Below, piece by piece: positions 1-7,803 of a DNA stretch of 32,325 bases. Origin of the DNA: an uncultured Bacteroidota bacterium. Lineage in GTDB: Bacteria > Bacteroidota > Bacteroidia > Chitinophagales > Chitinophagaceae. How positions within the stretch are numbered: position 1 is the stretch's first letter; every line of letters starts with the position of its first letter. A model generated the notes under the pieces. It was not told the origin of the DNA. It saw only the letters and a list, made by a program, of their open reading frames with translations, and did no database searches. The stretch lies in contig CAIQQR010000028.1 of assembly GCA_903874055.1 (NCBI GenBank), forward strand, positions 1 to 32,325. Reading direction: 5' to 3'. The position numbers were made by a program, and so were the translations under genes.

Positions 1-20
1 ATGTTGCAATTTTTAATAGT

Positions 21-80
21 AGAATTTTTGCCAAAAACAGGTCTTTTTTGCCCATTTTAGCTCATTTTTGCCCAAAATGA
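21..80 (+). repeat. Three 20-bp-period repeats before and over the mutY start
   Basis: Positions 21-40, 41-60 and 61-80 each carry TTTTTGCC in the same place, so TTTTTG ends at exactly 30, 50 and 70. The first unit contains a palindrome, TTTTTG-C-CAAAAA (25-37). The third contains TTTTG-CC-CAAAA (66-77) and runs into the mutY ATG. The second unit keeps the left half only. The TTTTTG cores resemble the TTTG part of Bacteroidota -7 elements, so these could be stacked promoters or a repeated operator. The regular period is seen directly; the function is a guess. Confidence 0.5.
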
Positions 81-1141
81 ATACAATTTTCACCGATTTG
101 CTCCTAAAATGGGATAAAGCGTCCAATTACCGTCCTATGCCCTGGAAAGGTGAAAATGATCCTTATAAAATATGGCTTAGTGAAATTATTTTACAACAAA
201 CCAGGGTTGAACAGGGTTGGGCCTACTATGAAAGATTTATAAGGACCTATCCTAATATACATTTACTGGCCAATGCCAAAGAAAATGAGGTGTTCAAATT
301 ATGGGAAGGGCTAGGCTATTACAACAGATGCAGGAATTTATTATTTACAGCTAAGTATATTGTCAAAGCATTAAATGGAATTTTCCCTAATAATTATGAA
401 GACTTACTAAAATTGAAAGGGGTTGGACCCTATACTGCAGCAGCCATTGCTTCCTTTGCATATAATTTACCCCATGCTGTTGTTGATGGGAATGTTTTTA
501 GAGTATTTGCACGTTATTATGGAATTCATTTACCTACTGACACCAAAGAGGGCTTAGTAATTTTCAATAAAATTGCCTCCGAAAATTTAGCTTTTAAAAA
601 AGCAGGTATTTATAATCAGGCACTTATGGATTTTGGCGCAACTGTTTGTAAGCCGATGTCTCCACTATGTGGTAGTTGTGTGATGCAAAATACTTGTGCT
701 GCTTTTGCGCAAAATACAGTAGGGCAATTACCTATTAAATTAAAAGTGATTCAAAAGAAAAAAAGATATTTTGATTACTTCCTTTTTAAGTTAAATGGGA
801 AACTTTGGATTCAAAAAAGAGGGCAGGGTGATATATGGGCTGGGCTTTATCAGTTTTACTTAGTAGAAAATGATAAGATCGTAACAGCGGACAATGCTTA
901 TTACCAGCAGGTGCTAAATAATCAACTTATGATTGATTTAAAGGAAGTTAAAATAACTAAGGAAAGTAAAATTTACCAACAACAACTAACCCATCAATTG
1001 TTGACTTTTAGGTTTTTTACAATTGAATTAAAAAAGATGCCAAAAGCTTTTGAAAAAGGAGCGTGGGTGAGTGCTAAAAATTTGCAAAAATTTGCGTTTC
1101 CAAAAACCATTAATTCTTTTTTAAATGAGCTAAATGACTAA
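77..1141 (+). CDS. mutY: A/G-specific adenine glycosylase MutY
   Basis: This base-excision repair glycosylase removes adenine mispaired with 8-oxoguanine. Counting from the ATG at 77, the N-terminal HhH-GPD domain has the catalytic Glu36 (in LSEIILQQTRV), the helix-hairpin-helix LKGVGPYTA near 113-121, and the catalytic Asp137 (in VVDGNV). A [4Fe-4S] loop follows with Cys191, Cys198, Cys201 and Cys207 in the C-x6-C-x2-C-x5-C spacing typical of MutY. The C-terminal part (about 225-354) fits the NUDIX-like domain that recognises 8-oxoG. The frame is open to a TTG at 68, but the ATG at 77 gives the usual MutY N-terminus. The length of 354 aa is normal. It is followed by gldE and gldD, an order common in Bacteroidota, although the ssb gene often found between them is absent here. 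Confidence 0.96.
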   Translation: MNTIFTDLLLKWDKASNYRPMPWKGENDPYKIWLSEIILQQTRVEQGWAYYERFIRTYPNIHLLANAKENEVFKLWEGLGYYNRCRNLLFTAKYIVKALNGIFPNNYEDLLKLKGVGPYTAAAIASFAYNLPHAVVDGNVFRVFARYYGIHLPTDTKEGLVIFNKIASENLAFKKAGIYNQALMDFGATVCKPMSPLCGSCVMQNTCAAFAQNTVGQLPIKLKVIQKKKRYFDYFLFKLNGKLWIQKRGQGDIWAGLYQFYLVENDKIVTADNAYYQQVLNNQLMIDLKEVKITKESKIYQQQLTHQLLTFRFFTIELKKMPKAFEKGAWVSAKNLQKFAFPKTINSFLNELND

Positions 1142-1221
1142 GTGCATGAAATGTGTAAGTTTATTGGTAACTTTCCCTTTAAAATCAAGCTAAATTGGAA
1201 TATCACTCGAGCAATATTTTT

Positions 1222-2550
1222 ATGTTTATTACGAACAATCCCGCAACTATACAACAAGATAGTTCGCTACTATTATTAATGATTGTGCTTTTGTTTTTAT
1301 CTTTTTCCATTGCAGGCTCCGAAGTGGCTTTCTTTTCATTATCCTACAAAGACATTCAAAATTTAAAAACGAAAAGCAATAAAGCATTAAAACGTATTGT
1401 GCATTTGTTGGATGATCCTAAAAGGCTACTCACTTCTATGCTAATTGCAAATAGCTTCATTAACATCTGCATAATTTTAATTGCCAATATTCTGATAAAT
1501 CATTTATTTGTTTTTGATCAAATTGGCATTCCTGGCATTGAATTTTTAGTAAAAGTGATAGCGGTAACTTTATTACTTTTATTTTTTGGCGAAATTTTGC
1601 CCAAAGTAATGGCTACCCAAAATAATATTCGTTTTGCAAGTGATTTTGGAGGCATTATTCAAGTGGTATACTTTATTTTTTCAAAGCCAAGTAGTATCAT
1701 GGTGAAGTATACTAATATTATCGAAAATAAATTATCCAAAAAAAATTACGGAACTACCTATAGTATGGAGGAGCTTGACCACGCTATTGATTTAACTACT
1801 TCGCCTAATAATCAGGAGAATGAAAAGAAAATATTAAAAGGCATTGTTAAGTTTGGAAATATTACTGTCAAGCAAATTATGAAAACAAGGCTTGATGTTT
1901 ATGGTGTGGATGAATCTATTTTTTTTGACGAGTTACTAGAACACATAAAAGAGCATAATTATAGCAGGTTCCCAGTGTATAAGGAGGACTTAGATACCGT
2001 TGTGGGTATGATTCATACAAAGGATGTTTTGCCGCATATCAATAAGGAAAAAGATTTTAAATGGGATGCATTAATAAGACCTGCATTTTTTGTTCATGAA
2101 CAAAAAATGGTCGAAGATTTATTAAAAGAGTTTCAATTAAAAAGAATACACTTTGCAATTGTTGTAGATGAATTTGGTGGCACTAGTGGAATTATTACAT
2201 TGGAAGATATTTTAGAAGAAATTGTAGGGGACATTAAAGATGAATTTGATGAAGAGGAGTCAATGATTAAAAAAATTGATGATTTTCATTATTTAGTAGA
2301 AGGTAAAACACCTATTATAGACTTATGTAATTTTATAGATATTTCAAGTGGTTTTTTTGATTCAGTAAAAGGAGAAAGCGATACCGTTGCAGGTTTGTTT
2401 TTGGAATTAGCAGGTGCATTCCCAACATTACAACAAGTAATAAAATTTAAGCAGTTTAGCTTTACTGTTTTGGAAATTCAAAAAAATAGAATTCATAAAA
2501 TTCAATTAATCATCAATCCTCAAACAGGAATTACAAGCGAAAATGCATAA
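1222..2550 (+). CDS. gldE: Gliding-motility-associated CNNM/CorC-type membrane protein GldE
   Basis: The protein has about 442 aa. An N-terminal DUF21/CNNM membrane domain (about 15-190, several hydrophobic helices, with the family motif GEILPK) is followed by a CBS-domain pair (about 205-330) and a C-terminal CorC/HlyC transporter-associated domain (about 350-430). The general family (HlyC/CorC, CNNM) is linked to divalent-cation export. The position directly before gldD, overlapping it by 8 bases, identifies this member as GldE, which in Flavobacterium johnsoniae supports gliding and type IX secretion together with GldD. The frame can be extended to a TTG at 1195, but the ATG at 1222 is preferred. 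A near-match to the -7 consensus (TAACTTTC, 1168-1175) lies upstream. Whether this organism glides cannot be told from the window. Confidence 0.88.
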   Translation: MFITNNPATIQQDSSLLLLMIVLLFLSFSIAGSEVAFFSLSYKDIQNLKTKSNKALKRIVHLLDDPKRLLTSMLIANSFINICIILIANILINHLFVFDQIGIPGIEFLVKVIAVTLLLLFFGEILPKVMATQNNIRFASDFGGIIQVVYFIFSKPSSIMVKYTNIIENKLSKKNYGTTYSMEELDHAIDLTTSPNNQENEKKILKGIVKFGNITVKQIMKTRLDVYGVDESIFFDELLEHIKEHNYSRFPVYKEDLDTVVGMIHTKDVLPHINKEKDFKWDALIRPAFFVHEQKMVEDLLKEFQLKRIHFAIVVDEFGGTSGIITLEDILEEIVGDIKDEFDEEESMIKKIDDFHYLVEGKTPIIDLCNFIDISSGFFDSVKGESDTVAGLFLELAGAFPTLQQVIKFKQFSFTVLEIQKNRIHKIQLIINPQTGITSENA

Positions 2551-3130
2551 AGCTTTCCTTTCATTCATAATAGTTTTTGTTTCATTTGCGCTTGCATGCA
2601 ACAGTCCATTTATTCCTAAGAAAAAAGGGTATGAAAAAATGGATTTTCCCAAACATTCCTATCAGGTTTTTAATGAAGCTGGATATCCTTATACTTTTGA
2701 ATATCCTGTATATGCGCAAATTGAGCATAAAGTGAATTACTTTGGAGATAATGCAGAAACTAAGGGTTGGATCAATATCAATATTCCTTCCTACAATGCA
2801 TCTGTATATGTAAGTTACAAGTCCATTTTGCCCCATCAATTTGATACCTTATTAAAGGACGCTTATACTTTTGCCAATAACCATAATAGTAAGGCAAATG
2901 CAATTGAGGATTCTATTTTCACCACCCAAAATGGTATTCACGGGGTATTTTTTCATATTGGCGGAGATGTAGCCACCAATTATCAGTTTTTTTTGACCGA
3001 TTCCATGCATCATTTTTTTAGAGGGGCACTATATTTTGACACGACTCCTAATGAAGATTCTTTGGCACCTATGAATGCGTTTCTTTTTAAGGATCTAACT
3101 CATTTAGTAAATACGTTTAAGTGGCAATAG
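2543..3130 (+). CDS. gldD: Gliding motility lipoprotein GldD
   Basis: This is a 195-aa lipoprotein. A hydrophobic signal (1-18) ends in a lipobox with Cys19 (FALAC), so it should be lipidated and anchored in the envelope. The following region, with KGYEKMDFP and then PYTFEYPVYAQI, is the characteristic N-terminal block of GldD. The start codon overlaps the end of gldE by 8 bases, which implies translational coupling and a joint function. In F. johnsoniae GldD is needed for gliding and for type IX secretion of the adhesins; this is family knowledge. The gene ends before a 142-base gap holding the promoter of the next unit. Confidence 0.88.
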   Translation: MHKAFLSFIIVFVSFALACNSPFIPKKKGYEKMDFPKHSYQVFNEAGYPYTFEYPVYAQIEHKVNYFGDNAETKGWININIPSYNASVYVSYKSILPHQFDTLLKDAYTFANNHNSKANAIEDSIFTTQNGIHGVFFHIGGDVATNYQFFLTDSMHHFFRGALYFDTTPNEDSLAPMNAFLFKDLTHLVNTFKWQ

Positions 3131-3136
3131 TTAATC

Positions 3137-3223
3137 TTAAGTTTTATCTTTAATAAAATCAGTAATTTTATCTCGCATAAAATAAGTGACATCATTAAAA
3201 GTTGCATATACTTTTCCACACAT
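3137..3223 (-). CDS. Possible 28-aa small ORF in the gldD-DUF3109 gap
   Basis: On the minus strand an ATG at 3223 opens a 28-codon frame that ends in TAA at 3137 and lies entirely in the gap between gldD and the next promoter. The peptide begins MCGKVYATF and ends DFIKDKT, with a mixed, protein-like composition. I recognise no family. There is no clear -7 element and no Shine-Dalgarno site. It may be chance, or the tail of a decayed gene. Confidence 0.15.
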   Translation of the reverse strand: MCGKVYATFNDVTYFMRDKITDFIKDKT

Positions 3224-3248
3224 CAAAAAACGCGCCGCATTTTTTTCT

Positions 3249-3256
3249 TATCTTTA
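3249..3256 (+). promoter_or_regulatory. -7 promoter element for the DUF3109-lutB unit
   Basis: TATCTTTA matches the Bacteroidota -7 consensus TAnnTTTG at 7 of 8 positions and lies 16 bases before the ATG at 3273. It supports that internal ATG over the upstream start at 3186, which would lie before the transcription start. Confidence 0.55.
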
Positions 3257-3272
3257 CAATACAAATTTTAAT

Positions 3273-3857
3273 ATGATTATTATAGATTCGGTTTTGGTGA
3301 GCGATGAAATTGTAGAAGAACAATTTGTATGTGATTTGACAAAATGCAAAGGTGGCTGTTGTGAAGATGGTGACGCTGGTGCGCCACTTGAAAACAAGGA
3401 AAAAGATTTTATCAAAGAATATTACGATATCGTAGCGCCTTACATGACCAAGGAGGGTATTAAGGAAGTGAAGCAGGTTGGACAATTTATGTATGATAGA
3501 GAGTTTGGTTGGGTTACTCCTACGATTAATGGGGAAATTTGTGCGTATGGTTATAAAGATGAAAAAGGGATTATAAAATGTGCATTTGAGCAAGCATATA
3601 ATGATGGCAAAATACCTTGGAAAAAACCAATCAGCTGTCATTTGTTCCCTATAAAAGTTACTAAAAGCAAGTCTGATCCTGGCGTTGAATATTTAAATTA
3701 TGAGCCAAGAGAAGATTTATGTGCAGCGGCTTGCTCATTAGGAGTTAAATTAAAAGTACCTGCATATGTATTTTTAAAGGAATCGATTATTAGAAAGTAT
3801 GGAGCTGAATTCTATGATGCATTAGATGCCTCTGCTAAACATCTTCAAAAGAAATAA
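3273..3857 (+). CDS. DUF3109 family cysteine-rich protein
   Basis: This is a 194-aa protein, counted from the ATG at 3273, just downstream of a -7 element. The 29 codons between 3186 and 3273 are judged non-coding. It has a dense cysteine pattern: Cys20, Cys25 and the pair Cys29-Cys30 (CDLTKCKGGCC), then GEIC, IIKC, an SCHLFP segment and a C-terminal CAAAC. This resembles the YkgJ/CxxCxxCC group of predicted metal- or Fe-S-binding proteins, and the whole fits DUF3109, which is widespread in Bacteroidota. No enzyme function is established as far as I know. The stop is 10 bases before the start of the LutB-like gene, so the two are probably co-transcribed, and a role near Fe-S redox chemistry is possible but inferred. 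Confidence 0.8.
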   Translation: MIIIDSVLVSDEIVEEQFVCDLTKCKGGCCEDGDAGAPLENKEKDFIKEYYDIVAPYMTKEGIKEVKQVGQFMYDREFGWVTPTINGEICAYGYKDEKGIIKCAFEQAYNDGKIPWKKPISCHLFPIKVTKSKSDPGVEYLNYEPREDLCAAACSLGVKLKVPAYVFLKESIIRKYGAEFYDALDASAKHLQKK

Positions 3858-3867
3858 TTTATTATTT

Positions 3868-5253
3868 ATGCGAAGCATTTACGCAGATTCATTTTTAGAA
3901 AAGAGCACGGAGAAAGCTTTTGATACCGAGCATAGAAAAAAAATAAACTTCAACATTGGCAAGTACAATGCAGTAGTGCCAAAGGGCTTAGCTCAGTTTA
4001 CTGATTTATCACGCGTTAGAGAGCTTGCAAAAAATAGAAAATGGGAAGCCATTGAGCATTTAGATTTGTATTTAACACAGTTTGAAGAAAAAATTACAAA
4101 AAGAGGAGCAAAGGTTTTTTGGGCAGAGGATAGTGAACAAGCCTTAAATTACATTGGTGATATTTGCGAAGAGAAAAAGTGTAAATCCATTGTCAAAAGC
4201 AAGAGCATGGTTACTGAGGAAATTCATTTAAATAAATATTTAGAATCTATCGGTGTTGAAAGCGTTGAAACTGATTTAGGAGAGTATATACAACAGTTAG
4301 ACGGAGAAGCCCCTTATCATATTGTAACACCCGCAATGCATAAGAGCAAAGAAGATGTTGCAAAATTATTTACGGAAAAATTAGGTACTGATATTAATTT
4401 AACACCAGAACAACTTACATTGGTTGCCCGTAAAAATTTAAGGGCTAAGTATACTCAAGCTGAAATTGGAATTTCAGGAGCCAATTTTATAATATCAGAT
4501 ATTGGTGGAATTGCGCTCACCGAAAATGAGGGTAATGCAAGATTATCCGTTTCAATGCCTAAAACACATATTGTAATTGTTGGTATTGAAAAAGTGATTC
4601 CTTCTATAAGTGATTTAGGATTATTTTGGCCACTGCTTTCAAGTTATGGTACTGGACAGCAAGTAACAGTATATAATAGTGTTATTACTGGACCAAGACA
4701 ACAAGATGAAGTGGATGGCCCTGAAGATATGTATGTGATTTTATTGGATAATGGTCGTACCGAACTTTTAGCTAATAGTAAATCAAGAGAAGCTTTATAT
4801 TGTATTAGATGTGGTGCTTGTTTAAATGCTTGCCCCGTTTATAAAAATATTGGAGGCCATGCTTATGAAACAACATATAGTGGCCCTATTGGAAGTGTAA
4901 TTACTCCACACTTGCGTGGCATGCATGATTATAAACATTTAAGCTACGCTTCTAGTTTATGTGGTAACTGTACCGACGTATGTCCCGTGCGTATTAACTT
5001 ACACGAACTTTTACTTGAAAATAGAAGACAATCTGTTGTTGAAGGAGAAAGTGATTATAGCGAAAAATTTGCTTGGAAAGTTTGGAAGCAAAGTTCACTT
5101 AGTAGAAGATTAATGAATCAAGGAACCGCCCCCATTAAAAAATGGATTGTAAATAAAATGTTTAAAGGGTGGACAGCTCAAAGAGCTCCATTGGTTTTTC
5201 CTAAAAAGACTTTTAACCAACTTTGGAAAGAAGCCAATAAGGGTAGGAAGTAA
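3868..5253 (+). CDS. lutB: LutB-like lactate-utilisation iron-sulfur protein (LUD domain + ferredoxin)
   Basis: This 461-aa cytosolic protein has an N-terminal LUD domain (about 60-290, containing ISGANFIISDIGGIALTENEG) followed by two 4Fe-4S motifs: Cys312, Cys315, Cys318 and Cys322 (CIRCGACLNACP) and Cys365, Cys368 and Cys372 (CGNCTDVCP). This is the LutB/LldF/YkgF architecture. LutB works with LutA and LutC in oxidising L-lactate to pyruvate in Bacillus subtilis. The ATG at 3868 is preferred over the earlier in-frame start at 3826, which would overlap the upstream gene by 32 bases. Neither lutA nor lutC is adjacent: upstream is the DUF3109 gene and downstream a convergent transporter. They may lie elsewhere, or the protein may have another electron-transfer role. 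Confidence 0.87.
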   Translation: MRSIYADSFLEKSTEKAFDTEHRKKINFNIGKYNAVVPKGLAQFTDLSRVRELAKNRKWEAIEHLDLYLTQFEEKITKRGAKVFWAEDSEQALNYIGDICEEKKCKSIVKSKSMVTEEIHLNKYLESIGVESVETDLGEYIQQLDGEAPYHIVTPAMHKSKEDVAKLFTEKLGTDINLTPEQLTLVARKNLRAKYTQAEIGISGANFIISDIGGIALTENEGNARLSVSMPKTHIVIVGIEKVIPSISDLGLFWPLLSSYGTGQQVTVYNSVITGPRQQDEVDGPEDMYVILLDNGRTELLANSKSREALYCIRCGACLNACPVYKNIGGHAYETTYSGPIGSVITPHLRGMHDYKHLSYASSLCGNCTDVCPVRINLHELLLENRRQSVVEGESDYSEKFAWKVWKQSSLSRRLMNQGTAPIKKWIVNKMFKGWTAQRAPLVFPKKTFNQLWKEANKGRK

Positions 5254-5285
5254 TTAAATGGCTAGTCTTGAAATACGGTTTCTTA

Positions 5286-6227
5286 TTACATTCCGTCGGC
5301 GTCTAATCTACTAAGCGTGTCGGCTTCAACCGGATCTTTTTGTTTTTTCAAACTCCAATTTACCAAGTACACACCAACTAAAGTACAAATAGTACCTACA
5401 ATACTATTCCAACTCATCTTTTCATTTAATAATAATGAGCCAACCCATATTGCAACAATAGGATTGATATAGGCATATAATGATGCTATTGCTGGCTTTA
5501 AATGTTTCATGCTATATATAAATGAAATAAATGCAAAAATAGAACCGCCAATAACCATGTAAATAATGGCGCCCCAGGATATTGCAGGTATTTCATTAAA
5601 TGGAATATAATTTCCTGAAAGTATAGTATATAAACCCATGCATGCTGAACTAATGAGCATTTGCCATCCAATGGAGTTGTAAGAATTAATTTCCATTTTT
5701 GATCTTGCGATTACAATGGATCCAATACTCCAACATATCATTGCAAACATCGATAGCCCAACTCCTAATAAGTAGTCAGGGCCATGCGCTTGCATACTAT
5801 CCTTGTAAAAAATAAATCCAATTCCTATAATGCCTAATAATAAACCAACCAGGGTAGGTGTATTTATTTTTATGGCTTTAAAATAAAATCTTTCTATAAG
5901 TACTACGGATAATGGATACAATGCTGCTATTAATGCTGCTAACCCACTTGTAATAAATTGAAGTCCATAAGTAGCAATACCATTTGCAGAAACAAACATT
6001 AAAAAGGCCATTGCAGAAAGCCACAAAAATTGCTTTGCTGTTGGCAGTTTTTCTCCTTTTATTAAAAAGAAAATCACATAAATACTCCCCCCTAGAAATT
6101 GTCGAATACTTGCCAGTTGAAAAGCAGCATGTATATGACTAATGCCAATTTTACTAGCCACCCAAGTAGTACCCCAAACAATGCTGGTAACTGTTAGTGC
6201 TAGGTATGCTTTTTTTTGACTGGCCAT
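5286..6227 (-). CDS. EamA/DMT-superfamily transporter
   Basis: This 313-aa integral membrane protein has about ten hydrophobic segments in two EamA repeats. The first begins with the typical VWGTTWVASKIGI block near residues 17-29; the second begins around 150 with LSMFAMICWSIGSIVIA. The family (RhaT/YdcZ-like drug/metabolite transporters) exports amino acids, sugars, nucleotide precursors or drugs; the substrate cannot be read from the sequence. The C-terminus is a short charged tail. The gene lies 32 bases after purH on the same strand, with a hairpin and a near -7 motif in between, so it may be both read through from purH and have its own promoter. It converges with the LutB-like gene. Confidence 0.88.
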   Translation of the reverse strand: MASQKKAYLALTVTSIVWGTTWVASKIGISHIHAAFQLASIRQFLGGSIYVIFFLIKGEKLPTAKQFLWLSAMAFLMFVSANGIATYGLQFITSGLAALIAALYPLSVVLIERFYFKAIKINTPTLVGLLLGIIGIGFIFYKDSMQAHGPDYLLGVGLSMFAMICWSIGSIVIARSKMEINSYNSIGWQMLISSACMGLYTILSGNYIPFNEIPAISWGAIIYMVIGGSIFAFISFIYSMKHLKPAIASLYAYINPIVAIWVGSLLLNEKMSWNSIVGTICTLVGVYLVNWSLKKQKDPVEADTLSRLDADGM

Positions 6228-6239
6228 GTAGGTATTTTA

Positions 6240-6262
6240 TTGCAGCGTAGCTGCAAAGATTA
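6240..6262 (-). promoter_or_regulatory. Hairpin and near -7 motif between purH and the EamA gene
   Basis: TTGCAGC (6240-6246) and GCTGCAA (6250-6256) form a perfect 7-bp stem with a 3-base loop. On the minus strand it overlaps AATCTTTG (6261-6254), a 7-of-8 match to TAnnTTTG that overlaps the purH stop codon. It is followed by AATAAAA rather than a T-run, so it is a poor terminator. It may be an operator or attenuator for the transporter gene. Confidence 0.4.
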
Positions 6263-7744
6263 ATGTTTAAAATGTCTTAACTGTGTCATCACCATTGCTA
6301 AACCATTTTCAACACAATAGGCTACACTGTCCTTGTCTCTTACCGATCCGCCTGGTTGAATATATGCTTCAATACCTTCCTGGTGTGCAATACGAACACA
6401 ATCATCAAATGGGAAAAAAGCATCAGAGGCTAATGCAGCACCCTTTAAATCAAAATTGAATTGCTTTGCTTTTTCAATTGCATGTCTTAATGCATCCACT
6501 CTTGAAGTTTGGCCACATCCTTTTCCAACCAATTGCTTGTTTTTGATAAGTGCAATGGCATTGCTCTTTAAATGCTTACATATAATATTTCCAAATTCTA
6601 AATCTTCTTTTTCAATTGCAGTACATGGTCTAGCACCCACTTCCTCCCAATTTGCAAAGTTACCTGTATCCAACCCTTGCGATAAGGTTCCGTTTAAGAT
6701 AGACTTTTGTTGGGTTGGCTTAAAGCTAACGCCAGCCTTGCTTTGCAATAAAATTCTATTTTTCTTGGAAGATAAAATAGTCAATGCTTCTGGTTCAAAT
6801 GCAGGGGCAATTAAAACTTCGAAGAAAATTTCTTGAATCGCTTCCGCAGTTGCTTTGTCAATAGTTCCGTTGGTAACTAAAACACCACCAAATGCACTTT
6901 CAGGATCTCCTGCTAATGCTGCAGTCCAACTTTCAAAAACAGTATTTCTTTGCGCTACGCCACACACATTAGTGTGCTTGATAATTGCAAAACTAGTAGT
7001 TGTTAAATCACTTATCAAAGCAATGGCTGCATCCACATCTACTAAATTATTGTAAGATAATTCTTTACCATTTAATTGAGTAAACCACTCTTCTAGGTTA
7101 CCATAAAAGGTAGCCACCTGATGTGGATTTTCTCCATAACGTAACACTTTCCCAGTTGCTGGATTAAAATAGTTACTAATTGCAATATCATAATGCATTA
7201 CTACTTCAAAAGCCTTAGATGCAAACGCTTTTCTTTGTTCTAAAGTAGTTGTTCCTTTTTGTGCAATCAACATTGCATTTAATTTTTGGTAATCATCTTT
7301 TGCAGATAATACCACTAAATCACGAAAGTTTTTTGCAGCTGCGCGAATCATGGAAGGTCCGCCAATGTCTATTTTTTCAATGATTAATTTTTCCTCGTCT
7401 GTAGTTCTTAAAGTTTCTTCAAATGGATATAAATCCACAATGACCAAGTCCATTTCAGGAATTTTATACTCAGCCATTTCAGCCAAATCCTGTGGTTCAT
7501 ATCTTCGTCCTAATATGCCTCCAAAAACTGATGGGTGTAATGTTTTAACACGGCCTCCTAAAATAGAAGGGTAGCCAGTTACACTTTCAACAGATACACA
7601 AGGAATGCCTAAGTCTTCTAAAAACTTTTGTGTCCCACCCGTTGAATAAATGGTGATATTTAACTGTTGTAATGTTCTTGCTAAGGGTTCTAAGCCGTCT
7701 TTGTAGAATACAGAGATAAGGGCTGATTGTATTTTCTTTTCCAT
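6260..7744 (-). CDS. purH: Bifunctional AICAR transformylase / IMP cyclohydrolase PurH
   Basis: PurH carries out the last two steps of de novo IMP synthesis: formylation of AICAR by 10-formyl-THF, then ring closure. The N-terminal MGS-like cyclohydrolase domain (about 1-130) has GGRVKTLHPSVFGGIL. The transformylase domain has RYGENPHQ, the catalytic KHTNVCG and SDAFFPFDD. From the ATG at 7744 the protein is 494 aa, slightly below E. coli PurH (529). A second ATG at 7768 would add eight residues, but a -7 element (TAACTTTG) lies between the two ATGs, so I prefer 7744, where MEKKIQSALISV is the usual beginning. The gene follows comEC on the same strand. Confidence 0.95.
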   Translation of the reverse strand: MEKKIQSALISVFYKDGLEPLARTLQQLNITIYSTGGTQKFLEDLGIPCVSVESVTGYPSILGGRVKTLHPSVFGGILGRRYEPQDLAEMAEYKIPEMDLVIVDLYPFEETLRTTDEEKLIIEKIDIGGPSMIRAAAKNFRDLVVLSAKDDYQKLNAMLIAQKGTTTLEQRKAFASKAFEVVMHYDIAISNYFNPATGKVLRYGENPHQVATFYGNLEEWFTQLNGKELSYNNLVDVDAAIALISDLTTTSFAIIKHTNVCGVAQRNTVFESWTAALAGDPESAFGGVLVTNGTIDKATAEAIQEIFFEVLIAPAFEPEALTILSSKKNRILLQSKAGVSFKPTQQKSILNGTLSQGLDTGNFANWEEVGARPCTAIEKEDLEFGNIICKHLKSNAIALIKNKQLVGKGCGQTSRVDALRHAIEKAKQFNFDLKGAALASDAFFPFDDCVRIAHQEGIEAYIQPGGSVRDKDSVAYCVENGLAMVMTQLRHFKH

Positions 7745-7747
7745 AGG

Positions 7748-7755
7748 CAAAGTTA
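7748..7755 (-). promoter_or_regulatory. -7 element 3 bases before the purH ATG
   Basis: On the minus strand TAACTTTG is an exact match to TAnnTTTG and is followed by CCT and then the ATG at 7744. If it is active, transcription would start at or next to the A of the ATG, giving a leaderless purH mRNA and excluding the ATG at 7768. Confidence 0.5.
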
Positions 7756-7803
7756 AGTCCTTCCCCATTTTTCATATCTGCAGATTTTCCACAAAAAATG
7801 CGA

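Noticed and set aside
68-76. TTG start for mutY at 68
   Set aside because: It adds only three residues; the ATG at 77 gives the usual MutY N-terminus.
3186-3272. N-terminal 29-codon extension of the DUF3109 protein
   Set aside because: A -7 promoter element lies inside this stretch and the domain begins at the internal ATG at 3273.
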